This document shows, one piece after another, positions 20,762 to 31,563 of a stretch of 64,000 nucleotides of DNA. This stretch comes from an uncultured cyanobacterium (lineage in GTDB: Bacteria; Cyanobacteriota; Cyanobacteriia; PCC-6307; Cyanobiaceae). Made by a program: the position numbers and the translations under genes. Position 1 is the first letter of the stretch, and the number at the start of each line of letters is the position of its first letter. The DNA lies in assembly GCA_903856805.1 (NCBI GenBank), contig CAIOCZ010000090.1:1-64000 (forward strand), written 5' to 3'. The notes under the pieces were generated by a model, which was not told the origin of the DNA, ran no database searches, and saw only the letters and a list, made by a program, of their open reading frames with translations.

Positions 20762-21042
20762 AGGGATGTTGGCAGGGGACGGGGCCTCAGCGAGGGAGCC
20801 AACAGCCCAGCTGCGGCAGGGCCTCTCAGGCTTGAAGCTGGGCCATCGTATCAGTGAGGTCCCCACGGTAGCGACAAGAGGCCGCCCGTACTGGACCCAG
20901 CGCAAACGGTTCAAGCTCTTTGGTCGTCCAAGGACAGGTCAGGGTTGACCCGGGCCCAAGGCGGTCCCGAGGACAGGGACCAGGGGCGGGTGGGGGGTAG
21001 GGTCCTTACAATTGTCCAGCTCTTCGCTCCGGTGGCCCGCCC

Positions 21043-21729
21043 ATGAGCACCAAGCCCCTGGTGGTCTCTCCATCCATCTTGTCTGCTGACTTCTCCCGCT
21101 TGGGAGAACAGGTCCGTGCGATTGATGAGGCCGGCGCCGACTGGATCCATGTGGATGTGATGGACGGACGGTTCGTTCCTAACATCACCATTGGCCCCCT
21201 GATTGTGGAGGCTCTTCGGCCGGTCACGGTCAAACCCCTGGACGTTCATCTGATGATCGTCGAACCAGAGAAGTTTGTTCCAGACTTTGCCAAGGCTGGA
21301 GCAGACATTATCTCGGTACAAGTGGAAGCATGCCCCCATTTGCACCGTAACCTTGGCCAGATCAAGGAGCTGGGTAAGCAGGCTGGCGCCGTGCTCAATC
21401 CCAGCACCCCGATCGATACCCTTGAATATTGCCTTGAACTCTGCGATCTGATCTTGATCATGAGTGTGAACCCTGGCTTTGGAGGGCAGAGTTTTATCGA
21501 GAATCAGGTTCAGAAAATTCGTGATCTGCGTCGTCTGTGTGACGAAAGGGGTTTGGACCCTTGGATTGAAGTTGACGGAGGGATCAAGCCAGCAAATGCC
21601 TGGAAGGTAATTGAAGCGGGTGCCAACGCCATCGTCAGCGGATCGGGTGTGTTTGGAGCGGCGGACTATGCTGAAGCGATTAACGGGATTCGTAACAGCT
21701 CACGTCCAGAACCAGCTTTCGTGGCCTGA
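21043..21729 (+). CDS. rpe: Ribulose-phosphate 3-epimerase
   Basis: [59 protein letters not shown]. Confidence 0.99.
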   Translation: MSTKPLVVSPSILSADFSRLGEQVRAIDEAGADWIHVDVMDGRFVPNITIGPLIVEALRPVTVKPLDVHLMIVEPEKFVPDFAKAGADIISVQVEACPHLHRNLGQIKELGKQAGAVLNPSTPIDTLEYCLELCDLILIMSVNPGFGGQSFIENQVQKIRDLRRLCDERGLDPWIEVDGGIKPANAWKVIEAGANAIVSGSGVFGAADYAEAINGIRNSSRPEPAFVA

Positions 21730-21767
21730 TTTCGATCCAATTGGGTTCTCTAAGAATGATCACAGTC

Positions 21768-21799
21768 GAACCGGATTTAAATCCGGTTCTTTTTTATTT
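21768..21799 (+). terminator. Rho-independent terminator after rpe
   Basis: GAACCGGAT-TTAA-ATCCGGTTC followed by TTTTTTATTT. Confidence 0.85.
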
Positions 21800-21815
21800 G
21801 TATTGACCTTAGCGA

Positions 21816-22430
21816 TCATGATCCTTTCATCACCTTTGCGTTGAGTCGCCGACGAAGTTGTCTGGCGTGGAAAAAACCCATAGCTAAACCCCCAAACGGC
21901 AGTGGGGAAGGAACTGCGGCTACGCTAACATTGTCCACATACCAATACGACGACGAATCGTATCCAGTAAATGACACAGTAGTGACTGGCGATGTCGCCA
22001 CAAACACGAAGCTGAAGGCATCCATTCCTTCCGTCTCAGGGGAGCTACCCGGAACACCAATCACTGAACCCCCAAAACCGACTAACAATGAATCGAACAA
22101 CGCTTGTGTATTGATCAAGTCAAAACGAAGCACATACGATCCACCTGCAATTGTCGAAACATCCTGCCAAAGAATCGCGGAAGATGGAGCTGCATTTCCA
22201 TTTCGATACATTTGATTACTACCGATGTAATAAAAGCCAGTATAGTTTGGGTCCGCTCCATCAAGACTCCAAGCGGGTAGACAATTATTTGAACCGAGAC
22301 ATTGATCAAAACCGGGATCGGTGATTAGGTTTTGTGCCTTGGCGCCATCGTGATGTGTGGCACACAGCAAAATAGGTGCCAACAGAGACGCGAAGACGGT
22401 TCTGAGGAGGGGCACGTCAAAGGAGGCCAA
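21816..22430 (-). CDS. Secreted protein with variant cyanobacterial PEP-CTERM-like sorting tail
   Basis: N-terminal signal-like segment; C-terminus WYVDNVSVAAVPSPLPFGGLAMGFFHARQLRRRL (VPxPLPxxG + hydrophobic + RxLRRR). Confidence 0.75.
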   Translation of the reverse strand: MASFDVPLLRTVFASLLAPILLCATHHDGAKAQNLITDPGFDQCLGSNNCLPAWSLDGADPNYTGFYYIGSNQMYRNGNAAPSSAILWQDVSTIAGGSYVLRFDLINTQALFDSLLVGFGGSVIGVPGSSPETEGMDAFSFVFVATSPVTTVSFTGYDSSSYWYVDNVSVAAVPSPLPFGGLAMGFFHARQLRRRLNAKVMKGS

Positions 22431-22527
22431 AAATCCTTGGAATCCTACTGCAGATCGCTGAGCAAATGGTGAAATTGGCCTGCAGGAGAAGAATCTAGTT
22501 CATAGTGGAAATCAGCCAATGATCTTT

Positions 22528-23487
22528 TCAATCAAAAAACCATCCGTAACTATGCAAACCAATACCTAGCAAATTGACACCGATATAGCAAATGGCAATC
22601 ACCACGAGACCAGCTGAAGCAACCAGCGCAGGCTTGCGCCCTTGCCAACCGCGGATCAGGCGAGTGTGGAGGTAAGCCGCGTACACAAGCCAGCAAATGA
22701 GCGCCCAGGTTTCCTTGGGATCCCAACTCCACCAACTTCCCCAAGCTTCATTGGCCCACACAGCACCGCTCACTAACCCCACGGACAAGAGCAAGAAGCC
22801 TACGGTGATGGTGCGATAACTGAGACTGTCGAGTTGCTCGCTGATCTGAAACTGGGAACTGGACAACCGCATGGTCTCCGACCCATCACCAGAGAGAAGG
22901 GCTTGGCGGAATCCGCCACTCCCAATTGAATTACTGCGCAATTCCAGGGCCGTGTCTCGATCGGTGAACAAGACCGCCACGCTCAGGAGTGAGCCCACCA
23001 GAAGCGCGGCATAGCTCACCATGATCACACTGACGTGCATCACAAGCCAGCTTGATCGCAGGGCCGGCACCAGCGGAGAAGCGTCCTGGAGCTGATTAGG
23101 CAAGGCGAAACTGGCGAAGGCCACACAGCCGAGGGCCATCGGCGTGGCAGCCGCTGGAACCAGGGGATTGGGCCAGGAACGCTCCACCAGCAATTGGGTC
23201 ATGGTGCAAGCCCAAGCCAGAAAACAGAGGGATTCGTAAAGATTGCTGATCGGGAAGTGTCCCGAATCCCACCATCGCAAGACCAACTGGGCTGTGAGGG
23301 CAAGATTGGCGGCGGCAATCAGCATGCGTACCACCCCACTGGATCGGCCTCCACTCAGAGACCAAAAGGCAAGGGGTAGCACCAACAACAGCAGGGCAAA
23401 GGCCGCAAGACCAAGGCCGAGCACAGGATCGTCAAGAAAGCCGTTCACCAGCAAGAAAAAAGGTGGATCTACAGTCTGACAAGTCAT
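22528..23487 (-). CDS. ccsA: Cytochrome c biogenesis protein CcsA (System II; also called CcsB in some annotations)
   Basis: [34 protein letters not shown] (WWD-type motif), multiple TM helices. Confidence 0.95.
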   Translation of the reverse strand: MTCQTVDPPFFLLVNGFLDDPVLGLGLAAFALLLLVLPLAFWSLSGGRSSGVVRMLIAAANLALTAQLVLRWWDSGHFPISNLYESLCFLAWACTMTQLLVERSWPNPLVPAAATPMALGCVAFASFALPNQLQDASPLVPALRSSWLVMHVSVIMVSYAALLVGSLLSVAVLFTDRDTALELRSNSIGSGGFRQALLSGDGSETMRLSSSQFQISEQLDSLSYRTITVGFLLLSVGLVSGAVWANEAWGSWWSWDPKETWALICWLVYAAYLHTRLIRGWQGRKPALVASAGLVVIAICYIGVNLLGIGLHSYGWFFD

Positions 23488-23510
23488 GGGCCCTTTCAGG
23501 GGCTCATGGG

Positions 23511-24665
23511 TCAGCGGCTGGCCTCTCGCAAGAGCCACAGGCCGCAGCTGAGTCCAATTATGACAGGTATCCAGGCTGCAAGAAATGGAACCAATGCTCC
23601 AGTGATTCCAAGGGAACTAAATATGAATGACATTAAATAGTAGCCGAAAATTAGTAATACACTAATACCAAAACCTTGACTTCGACTTGTGCGTGAATTG
23701 GGGCGAACACCGATGCTACTACCGATCAGCCCAAAAACAAGGCAAATGGCCGGAAAGGCAAATTTCTCCTGGATCCGTACTCTAAGTCGTCTTGCCTCTT
23801 TAGCGTTGCCTGATTGCTTAAGCAGGCGCTCGGCTCGTCGTGCTTGCCCTACCGTCATGATACTTGCATCCGTGGGCAGCTTCGCAACCTCCATCGGATC
23901 CTTTGTTAGCGGATACAAATAGCGATCAAAATTTGCCGATGTTGTTGTTCCAGTACTTTCATCAAGATTTACAATTCGACCATCGTTAAATTCCCACATG
24001 GCCTCTGCTTCGTTCCATCGCCCCTGCTTTGCATAAAGCATTTGGCGATTTCCATCACGAGAAAAATCCAAAAGAGTAACATCTATCATTTGCCCATTTC
24101 TGAATTTTCTTGCATAAAAAATATGGGTCAGCTGTTTAACATCCTCGCCATTCTCTTGCTTGACCCGACCAAACCTAGAGTAGAGCGTATTGTCTCCAGA
24201 TTCTGTAGAAATTGCTTTGCCAAGAGCCTGCTCAAGTGTTGTGGTAGCCATCAGATTGGCTCGGGGCACGATCACGTCATTAAATATGAATGTCACCAGA
24301 CTCATGGCGAGTGCCAAGATTAGGGCAGGATGCACCATGCGACGCGTCGTCACCCCCACGCTCCGCAATGCCGTCAACTCGCTGCTTCCAGAAAGCCGGC
24401 TATAGGCAAGCAGGGTGGCCATGAGCGTGGCCATCGGGAAGGACAGGACTAAAAAACCAGGCACTCGGAGCAGGAGGATTTGAAGTGCCACGATTAAAGG
24501 CAATCCTGATTCCGCAACACGCCGAACTAGTTCAAACACGACCCCAACGGAAAGAGAGACAGCGGTGAATGCCGCGATCCCAAAGAAAAGGGGGGCGAGC
24601 AATTCCTGTAAAAGCCATCGATCGATCAGCGGTACCTGCCGCCAACGCAACAATCGAAAGTTCAA
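23511..24665 (-). CDS. LptF/LptG-family lipopolysaccharide export permease
   Basis: [37 protein letters not shown]...[35 protein letters not shown]. Confidence 0.93.
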   Translation of the reverse strand: MNFRLLRWRQVPLIDRWLLQELLAPLFFGIAAFTAVSLSVGVVFELVRRVAESGLPLIVALQILLLRVPGFLVLSFPMATLMATLLAYSRLSGSSELTALRSVGVTTRRMVHPALILALAMSLVTFIFNDVIVPRANLMATTTLEQALGKAISTESGDNTLYSRFGRVKQENGEDVKQLTHIFYARKFRNGQMIDVTLLDFSRDGNRQMLYAKQGRWNEAEAMWEFNDGRIVNLDESTGTTTSANFDRYLYPLTKDPMEVAKLPTDASIMTVGQARRAERLLKQSGNAKEARRLRVRIQEKFAFPAICLVFGLIGSSIGVRPNSRTSRSQGFGISVLLIFGYYLMSFIFSSLGITGALVPFLAAWIPVIIGLSCGLWLLREASR

Positions 24666-25390
24666 AGCTGAAAATCCTCGCCTAAATAATGACGACGAAC
24701 CAAAGGATCATTCGCCATCGCTTCGGAGCTGCCAGAGGCGAGAATTTTACCTTCAGTCAGGATGTAAGCGCGATTGGTAATCGCCAATGTCTCGCGGACA
24801 TTATGATCGGTAATTAATAGGCCCATGCCTCTTACGCGCAGACTTTCAATGAGTGCCTGCAGATCTGCTACCGCGAGTGGATCTACCCCTGCAAACGGTT
24901 CATCCAGAAGCAGATAGCGCGGTCCTTTCTCTCCTACCGCTAAGGCTCTGGCCACCTCACAACGCCGTCGTTCACCACCAGAAAGTTGAAATCCCTTACG
25001 ATTTTGAAAGGATACCAAGTGAAAATCAACAATCAATTGTTCAAGACGTTCCTTGCGAATCGCTACCGGAGTATCACTGACTTGCAGAGCCAGGCGCAGG
25101 TTGTCACGCACCGTGAGATTACGAAAAACACTGGCTTCCTGGGGAAGATATCCAATACCCAGTCGCGCTCTCCGTGGCATCGGCAAGTTCGCAACCGATC
25201 GGCCATCAAGTAGGACTTCACCTTGATCCGGTCGTAGGAGTCCCGTGACCAGATTGAACGTGGTAGTTTTCCCGGCACCATTGGGGCCAAGCAATCCGAC
25301 AACTTCCCCAGGGTGAAGCTCAAGACTGACTTCCTTGACTAAAGGTCGTCCAGCGATACTGATCGCGACTCGATCGAGAGCCAAGCTCAT
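24662..25390 (-). CDS. lptB: LPS export ABC transporter ATPase LptB
   Basis: LLGPNGAGKTTTFNLVTGLLRPDQGEV, LSGGERRRCEVARALA, LLLDEPFAGVDPLAV, ITDHNVRETL. Confidence 0.96.
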   Translation of the reverse strand: MSLALDRVAISIAGRPLVKEVSLELHPGEVVGLLGPNGAGKTTTFNLVTGLLRPDQGEVLLDGRSVANLPMPRRARLGIGYLPQEASVFRNLTVRDNLRLALQVSDTPVAIRKERLEQLIVDFHLVSFQNRKGFQLSGGERRRCEVARALAVGEKGPRYLLLDEPFAGVDPLAVADLQALIESLRVRGMGLLITDHNVRETLAITNRAYILTEGKILASGSSEAMANDPLVRRHYLGEDFQL

Positions 25391-25890
25391 GGCACCAGTG
25401 GTGCGACCGCCGCTCCAGAGGACTGTTGGGGCTTGAGCTTCAAGGTACTGATCACCTGGTTGCCTTGCGCCGGATCGGCCTGAACACGTTCACTATCGAG
25501 TCGATAGGTGAGTCGCTCAGCACGGATCCGTTGTCCATCTGCGTCGATCACATCCACGTCGCCGCTGAGCACAAGCCTGCCTTCCTTGCTGAAATACTGG
25601 GCTTGGCGAGACGTGGCGACCATTTTGCGGTCAGGATACACAATACGCACATTGCCTAGGGCGGTAACAATTCCGGTGCGATTGTCGGCCTGCTGGCGGT
25701 CAGCCTCGATCGTGACGAGCCCATTGGAGGCGTTGGAGGCTGGGGGAGAGGTGGGAGGCGTCTGCAGGGAGGCCCCCTCCGTCGACCCTTGCGACACTTG
25801 AGCCACGGCTCGACCAAGGGTCAACACCATGGCCACGACACTAAGGATGGCGAGCGGACGAACCGTCAAAGGCAAGGGAAGAAGGACCAA
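25387..25890 (-). CDS. lptA: LptA/OstA-like periplasmic LPS transport protein
   Basis: OstA-like: VTIEADRQQADNRTGIVTALGNVRIVYPDRKMVATSRQAQYFSKEGRLVLSGDVDVI; overlaps lptB start. Confidence 0.85.
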   Translation of the reverse strand: MVLLPLPLTVRPLAILSVVAMVLTLGRAVAQVSQGSTEGASLQTPPTSPPASNASNGLVTIEADRQQADNRTGIVTALGNVRIVYPDRKMVATSRQAQYFSKEGRLVLSGDVDVIDADGQRIRAERLTYRLDSERVQADPAQGNQVISTLKLKPQQSSGAAVAPLVP

Positions 25891-25904
25891 GGGAATGAAC
25901 CGAC

Positions 25905-26318
25905 CTAATGTACTGACCCTGGCACAGCATTTTGCAGCAGCTGGGGCAGCGGCAGAACTGACGGATCCCGCCCTGACTGGAGGGCTTTTAGACGTGCCAG
26001 AACCTGTAGACGTAAAGCGTTCAGATTCACTCCCAAGGTCGAGGGACCTAGGCCATCCAGCCGCCCAAGGCCTTCTCCCATCAGGATCATGGCACCGTTG
26101 ACGTTGCCCCGTTCAAGGTGAAGATGGGCAACCGCAATCTGCAAAAGTCCTTGAAGCGGTCGCCGAAGGGGATCCTGGGTCTCATGCCACAGATCCTCAA
26201 AGGAATCGTGGCATGCATACCAGGAAGCGGAATTGAACTGATCCAAGGCCAACTGGAAACGGGGGTCCGCCATCAGCCTTTGTTCAGTACCTTGCTCAGA
26301 CTCCGCCATTTCCAGCAA
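25905..26318 (-). CDS. DUF309-family protein
   Basis: FNSASWYACHDSFEDLWHETQDPLRRPLQGLLQIAVAHLHLERGN. Confidence 0.9.
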   Translation of the reverse strand: MLEMAESEQGTEQRLMADPRFQLALDQFNSASWYACHDSFEDLWHETQDPLRRPLQGLLQIAVAHLHLERGNVNGAMILMGEGLGRLDGLGPSTLGVNLNALRLQVLARLKALQSGRDPSVLPLPQLLQNAVPGSVH

Positions 26319-26323
26319 GGGAA

Positions 26324-28150
26324 TCAGCGTTTTGCTGGCTTCTTCATCGCCAACTTACGCAAGCGAATCGATTCCGGGGTCACCTCCAGCATTTCATCGG
26401 GGCCGATGTATTCCAGAGCCCGTTCTAGGGTCATTTGCATGGGGGCCTGTAGCGTGTCGAGTTCTTCTGCGCCAGCTGAGCGCATGTTGGTGAGTTGCTT
26501 GGCCTTGCAGATGTTGAGCTCCAGATCTTGGGGACGAGTATTTTCGCCCACAATCATACCCTTATAGACTTTAGTTCCAGGAGTGATAAAGAATTGACCA
26601 CGATCTTCAGCATTCTTAAGGGCGTAGAATGTCGCCGTTCCCTCTTCGAACGCAATCAGAACTCCATTGCGACGGGTTTCAAAATCACCTTGCATGGTGC
26701 GGTAATCAAGGAAGGAATGGCTCATGATTCCTTCGCCACGGGTGGCTCGGATGAATTCACCCCTAAATCCGATAAGACCGCGGGCCGGAACCACAAATTC
26801 TAGCTGGGTACGACCATCATTACTATTTTCCATATTTTGCATCTCGCCTTTTCTGATGCCAAGTTTCTCGATGCATGCTCCCACTGCTTCTTCGGGCACA
26901 TCCATGACCAGAGTTTCAAAGGGCTCATGGGGTGTGCCATCGATTGTGCGGAAGATCACCTGGGGCTGACTCACTTGAAATTCGAAGCCCTCGCGGCGCA
27001 TGGTTTCGATGAGAATTCCCAGGTGCAACTCACCCCTACCACTGACGGACCATCGATCCGGTGAATCGGTGTCCTCAACTCTTAGGGCAACGTTGGTGAG
27101 GAGTTCCTTTTGCAATCGATCACGAATCTGTCGGCTGGTGACGAACTTGCCCTCTTTGCCAGCAAAAGGTGAATCGTTAACAACAAATGTCATCTGTAAG
27201 GTTGGCTCATCAACCTTGATCAGAGGCAGGGCCTCGGGATTTTCGGGACAAGCAATCGTTTCACCGATATTGACCTCATCAAACCCTGCGACTGCGACGA
27301 GGTCCCCAGCGCTGGCCTCTTGAATCTCGATTCTCTGAAGTCCTTGGAAGCCCAGCAGCTTTGAAATACGACCGCGTTTAATACTGCCATCATCGCGGAT
27401 CAGCGCCGCTGGCTGACCGGCTTTAATGCGTCCGTTGTGGATTCGGCCGATCATGATTCGTCCAAGAAAGTCACTATAATCAAGCGTAGTGACTTGAAGT
27501 TGGAGGGGTTTTTCCGGATCACCAACCGGGGGTGGAACGTGGCGAAGTATGGCGTCAAACAAAGGCTTCATATTATCGCTCTCCGTAGCCATATCAGGCT
27601 TGGCATAACCGCTCATCCCACTACCAAAAAGATAGGGAAAATCACACTGATCATCATCAGCTCCCAACTCCAGAAATAGGTCGAGGACCTTATCTACAGC
27701 TTGCTCTGGATCGACGCGTGCCCGATCAATTTTATTGACAAAGACAATGGGTCTCAATCCTTTTTCAAGTGCTTTTTTAAGTACAAATCGGGTCTGGGGC
27801 ATGGGCCCTTCGTTGGCGTCGACAATTAGGAGACAGCCATCCACCATTCCTAGGACCCGTTCGACTTCTCCTCCAAAGTCAGCGTGGCCAGGGGTATCGA
27901 CGATATTAATGCGAATACCGTTGTAATCAACGGCGGTGTTTTTGGAGAGGATTGTGATGCCACGCTCCCGCTCTAAATCGTTAGAGTCAAGGATGCAGGT
28001 GGGAACCGCCTCCCCCTCCCGAAAGATCCCAGACTGGTTGAGCAGTGCGTCCACAAGCGTGGTCTTGCCGTGGTCGACGTGAGCAATGATCGCAATATTG
28101 CGAATCTTGGCGCCTTTGGCTTCGCCGCTCATGGAGCTGGTGTCCTGCAA
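26324..28150 (-). CDS. typA: Translational GTPase TypA/BipA
   Basis: [65 protein letters not shown]. Confidence 0.98.
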   Translation of the reverse strand: MQDTSSMSGEAKGAKIRNIAIIAHVDHGKTTLVDALLNQSGIFREGEAVPTCILDSNDLERERGITILSKNTAVDYNGIRINIVDTPGHADFGGEVERVLGMVDGCLLIVDANEGPMPQTRFVLKKALEKGLRPIVFVNKIDRARVDPEQAVDKVLDLFLELGADDDQCDFPYLFGSGMSGYAKPDMATESDNMKPLFDAILRHVPPPVGDPEKPLQLQVTTLDYSDFLGRIMIGRIHNGRIKAGQPAALIRDDGSIKRGRISKLLGFQGLQRIEIQEASAGDLVAVAGFDEVNIGETIACPENPEALPLIKVDEPTLQMTFVVNDSPFAGKEGKFVTSRQIRDRLQKELLTNVALRVEDTDSPDRWSVSGRGELHLGILIETMRREGFEFQVSQPQVIFRTIDGTPHEPFETLVMDVPEEAVGACIEKLGIRKGEMQNMENSNDGRTQLEFVVPARGLIGFRGEFIRATRGEGIMSHSFLDYRTMQGDFETRRNGVLIAFEEGTATFYALKNAEDRGQFFITPGTKVYKGMIVGENTRPQDLELNICKAKQLTNMRSAGAEELDTLQAPMQMTLERALEYIGPDEMLEVTPESIRLRKLAMKKPAKR

Positions 28151-28189
28151 TGAAGGTGGATCGCTTGGCCGATCGTGAAGGGCCCTGCT

Positions 28190-28408
28190 CTAGGACCAGT
28201 CTGGATGACAGACACTCTGACGACGAAAATCTCTGCCCCAGGAAGGGGGAGTTTCGTCGGGCTCAGTTGCCAGCCGAAGCCGGCTAAGTCGGCGGGATGG
28301 GGCCGATGGGTCGTCTGTCATGGCTTTCCGCATGGTTGAGGCCCCCAACGGAAACCCTGGAATGGGTTCGCGTTCTCCCAAAAAAACCAAGCTGTTGCCC
28401 GGGATCAT
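28190..28408 (-). CDS. Hypothetical small ORF
   Basis: 72-aa ORF upstream of typA; no recognised motif. Confidence 0.25.
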   Translation of the reverse strand: MIPGNSLVFLGEREPIPGFPLGASTMRKAMTDDPSAPSRRLSRLRLATEPDETPPSWGRDFRRQSVCHPDWS

Positions 28409-28544
28409 CAGGACCGGCGCGTTGACCGCGCACAGAGGGGTAACGGGGGACGGAACCAGGTCGGGACTAGTGGCCCGAAATGAAACCGGCGAAAAGCAAT
28501 GATCTGCTGAAGCGATTCTTCATCCTATCCCAGTAGGGTCCCGC

Positions 28545-29270
28545 TTAACCGGCATCCAGACGCTGAGCTGGTTCAAACAGCTTCAAGGCATCGGTCGAGC
28601 CTTCGAAGCGCCAATGCCAAGGTTCGTAGCTCACCCCCTGGCGATTGCCCGGGGGGAAGGAGAGGACAAAGTGATATCGCGCTGCATTGGCCTCCAGCCA
28701 CTGGAAAGCGGCGGTTTGATCGAAGCTTGGCGAGAGGTTGGTCTGGGGAGCCCGGCCATCCCCCACGTCGATGGCAAACCCAGTGCTGTGCTCGGAAAAC
28801 CCTGGCGGAGCGCTGACCCTGGCCCGGTCCTTAGAGGTTTGATTCCTCGCTGCCATGACGTCGAAAAACAAACGGCGTTGAAGACTGACCGGACGGAACG
28901 CGCTCAGAACCACGAGATCGATGCCGTCAGCCGCAGCGGCGTGCTGCAGACGCTCCAAGGCACTCGCCGCCTCGGGCCTTAACCGCACTCCTGGAGCTAG
29001 ATTCACCAAATTCGAGGATTCAGCCTCCGGGTAAGGGAAATGGCCTAACAGGCGTCCATCGGCATCTAGTCGCTCATTGAGGCCCTCCACTGGAGGGGGC
29101 AGGATCAACTGACGCAACGGTCCCAAAATCAGAAGGGCAACTCCCAGACTGGCCAGGGCTGTGCCACCCACAAAACGGGTGAGGCGATAGGCCAGAGACC
29201 TGCGGGGAACGCCTGGGCGCAGGGTTCGCCGGGCCATAGGGATGTCTTGGCCGATCGCACGGGGCGCCAC
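28545..29270 (-). CDS. M15-family D-alanyl-D-alanine carboxypeptidase (VanY-like)
   Basis: LSAFRPVSLQRRLFFD, PGFSEHSTGFAIDVGDG, YEPWHWRFEG. Confidence 0.92.
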   Translation of the reverse strand: MAPRAIGQDIPMARRTLRPGVPRRSLAYRLTRFVGGTALASLGVALLILGPLRQLILPPPVEGLNERLDADGRLLGHFPYPEAESSNLVNLAPGVRLRPEAASALERLQHAAAADGIDLVVLSAFRPVSLQRRLFFDVMAARNQTSKDRARVSAPPGFSEHSTGFAIDVGDGRAPQTNLSPSFDQTAAFQWLEANAARYHFVLSFPPGNRQGVSYEPWHWRFEGSTDALKLFEPAQRLDAG

Positions 29271-29386
29271 GCCACCACATCCAAAGGTGAGCTGATGTTA
29301 GGTCCAAACCGATGACAAGCCGACAGCACCACGTCTTCCAGTGTTAGCTTCAAAGTGGATATCCCTTTGCTGGAGCAGGTTTCAAG

Positions 29387-30757
29387 ATGTTGCGAGTGGC
29401 GGTGGTGGGTGGCGGGCCCAGCGGATCCTGTGCCGCGGAAGTTCTCGCCAAGGCAGGCATCCAAACCTGGCTGTTCGAACGGAAGCTGGATAATGCCAAG
29501 CCCTGCGGGGGGGCCATCCCTCTTTGCATGGTCAATGAGTTTGATCTCCCCGAATCCATCATTGACCGCAAAGTTAGAAATATGAAGATGATTTCCCCCT
29601 CGAATCGGGAGGTGGATATACATTTGCCAAATCCGAATGAATATATTGGCATGTGTCGACGCGAGGTTATGGATGCCTATCTGCGAAATCGCGCCGCAGA
29701 TCTTGGCACTAATTTGATCAATGGACTTGTGCAAAGCATCGATACCGGAGTTAATCGCCAAGGACCCTACACAATTCATTACGCTGACTACGCCAGCGGT
29801 GGTCCGACGGGTGACCTTAAAACCTTGGAGGTCGACTTAATTGTAGGCGCAGATGGTGCCAACAGTCGTGTCGCCAAGGCCATGGATGCTGGTGATTACA
29901 ACGTAGCGATTGCCTTTCAAGAGCGCATTCGCTTGCCTCAAGAAGAAATGGCTTACTACGAAGATCTGGCTGAGATGTATGTAGGAACGGATGTTTCTCC
30001 CGATTTCTATGCCTGGGTTTTCCCCAAATACGACCATGTAGCTGTGGGCACCGGCACAATGCAACAAAATCAATCCCTCATCAAGGGCCTGCAAAAGGGT
30101 ATCCGCCTACGGGCCAGCAACCGCTTGCTGCAAGGTGAGGTGATCAAGGTAGAAGCCCACCCCATTCCCGAACATCCCCGTCCCAGGCGGGTTGTCGGCC
30201 GAATGGCCCTGGTTGGGGATGCGGCTGGTTACGTCACCAAAAGCTCTGGCGAAGGTATCTATTTCGCCGCCAAGAGTGGTCGGATGTGCGCAGAGCAAAT
30301 TGTGGCCGCGAGTGCCAACGGAACCCGCATCCCTACGGAAAAAGACCTCAAGGTCTACATCAAAAAGTGGGACAAAAAATACGGGGCAACCTATAAAGTT
30401 CTCGAGTTGCTGCAAAATGTTTTTTATCGCAACGATGCCGCTCGTGAAGCATTTGTAGAGATGTGCGATGACAAGGACGTTCAAAAATTGACTTTTGATA
30501 GTTATCTCTACAAGAGGGTTGTGGCCATGAACCCATGGCAGCAGCTCAAGCTCACCCTTCTCACCCTGGGCTCTGTCCTCCGCGGACAGGCACTTGCGCC
30601 CTCTGGATACAAGCCCGTGGCCAGTGCTGTGCGTAGTGATGATGAAGTTGCTGCCCTGGCCGGGCTAAGAACCCCCGCCCCACGTTCCGCCCCATCCTCT
30701 TCTGTTCCCTCGACAGAATCCAGTAAGGAAAGGGAGCCGATGCTGGCCCGTCCCTAG
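29387..30757 (+). CDS. chlP: Geranylgeranyl diphosphate/chlorophyllide reductase
   Basis: MLRVAVVGGGPSGSCAAEVLAKAGIQTWLFERKLDNAKPCGGAIPLCMV, VVGRMALVGDAAGYVTKSSGEGIYFAAKSGRM. Confidence 0.98.
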   Translation: MLRVAVVGGGPSGSCAAEVLAKAGIQTWLFERKLDNAKPCGGAIPLCMVNEFDLPESIIDRKVRNMKMISPSNREVDIHLPNPNEYIGMCRREVMDAYLRNRAADLGTNLINGLVQSIDTGVNRQGPYTIHYADYASGGPTGDLKTLEVDLIVGADGANSRVAKAMDAGDYNVAIAFQERIRLPQEEMAYYEDLAEMYVGTDVSPDFYAWVFPKYDHVAVGTGTMQQNQSLIKGLQKGIRLRASNRLLQGEVIKVEAHPIPEHPRPRRVVGRMALVGDAAGYVTKSSGEGIYFAAKSGRMCAEQIVAASANGTRIPTEKDLKVYIKKWDKKYGATYKVLELLQNVFYRNDAAREAFVEMCDDKDVQKLTFDSYLYKRVVAMNPWQQLKLTLLTLGSVLRGQALAPSGYKPVASAVRSDDEVAALAGLRTPAPRSAPSSSVPSTESSKEREPMLARP

Positions 30758-30843
30758 TTCTGCGGGGATCCCCCCATCCCAATTGGGTTGGCCTGGGGGG
30801 TGACCATCCTTAATCTAAGAAACTCATCATTCTGCGCAGGACG

Positions 30844-31563
30844 ATGGCCAGGGATCGCGACATGCAGCCGTGGGCCCAACAATTGGTGCAACGCCTTCTT
30901 TCTTGGGGTCTTGAGGGAGCCCCCCTCCCTATCCCCTGGCCCGGAGGGATCTCCCCCCTCCGCATTAAGTCGGCGCGGGAGCTGGCCGCCGAGTATCAAA
31001 GGGACCTCAAAGGTCGTGGTTTAGATGCGATCGTTTCAGCCTTCATCGAAGATCAAGCCCGTTGGAATGCCGGTACCGGTTTTGTTACTGGACTCGGTGG
31101 TTTCGCCTTCCTGCCGATCCAACTGCCTGCAGCCGTGACGGCTACCTGGGTCATCCAGACCCGCATGGTGGCAACAATCGCCATTCTCAATGGATTTGAT
31201 CTGGATCACGAAGCCGTACAAACCCAGATCCTTCTGACGTTGATTGGAGATGAGGCCGGGGAAGTTCTTAAACAAATCGGGGTGAAGTTTGGCCAGCATA
31301 TGGCACAAGCTCAGCTACGGCGCCTTCCGACTACTGCCTTGACGGCGATTAATCAGGCGGTGGGCTTCAGGCTGATCAGCCGTTTTGGATCAGGAGGCGT
31401 TGTCCGTCTGCACAAGGCTATCCCCTTGCTCGGCGGGGTTATTGGCGGTGGAGTTGACTACCTCATGACCCGTCAACTTGGCCAATTTGCCGCCATTGAA
31501 TTGGGACGGCGCTCCCCTGATCGCTCGCGCGAGGAAGTGATTGATATCGAGGTTGTCGATTGA
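30844..31563 (+). CDS. EcsC-family protein
   Basis: GLGGFAFLPIQLPAAVTATWVIQTRMVATIAILNGFDLDHEAVQTQILLTLIGDEAGEVLKQIG. Confidence 0.85.
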   Translation: MARDRDMQPWAQQLVQRLLSWGLEGAPLPIPWPGGISPLRIKSARELAAEYQRDLKGRGLDAIVSAFIEDQARWNAGTGFVTGLGGFAFLPIQLPAAVTATWVIQTRMVATIAILNGFDLDHEAVQTQILLTLIGDEAGEVLKQIGVKFGQHMAQAQLRRLPTTALTAINQAVGFRLISRFGSGGVVRLHKAIPLLGGVIGGGVDYLMTRQLGQFAAIELGRRSPDRSREEVIDIEVVD

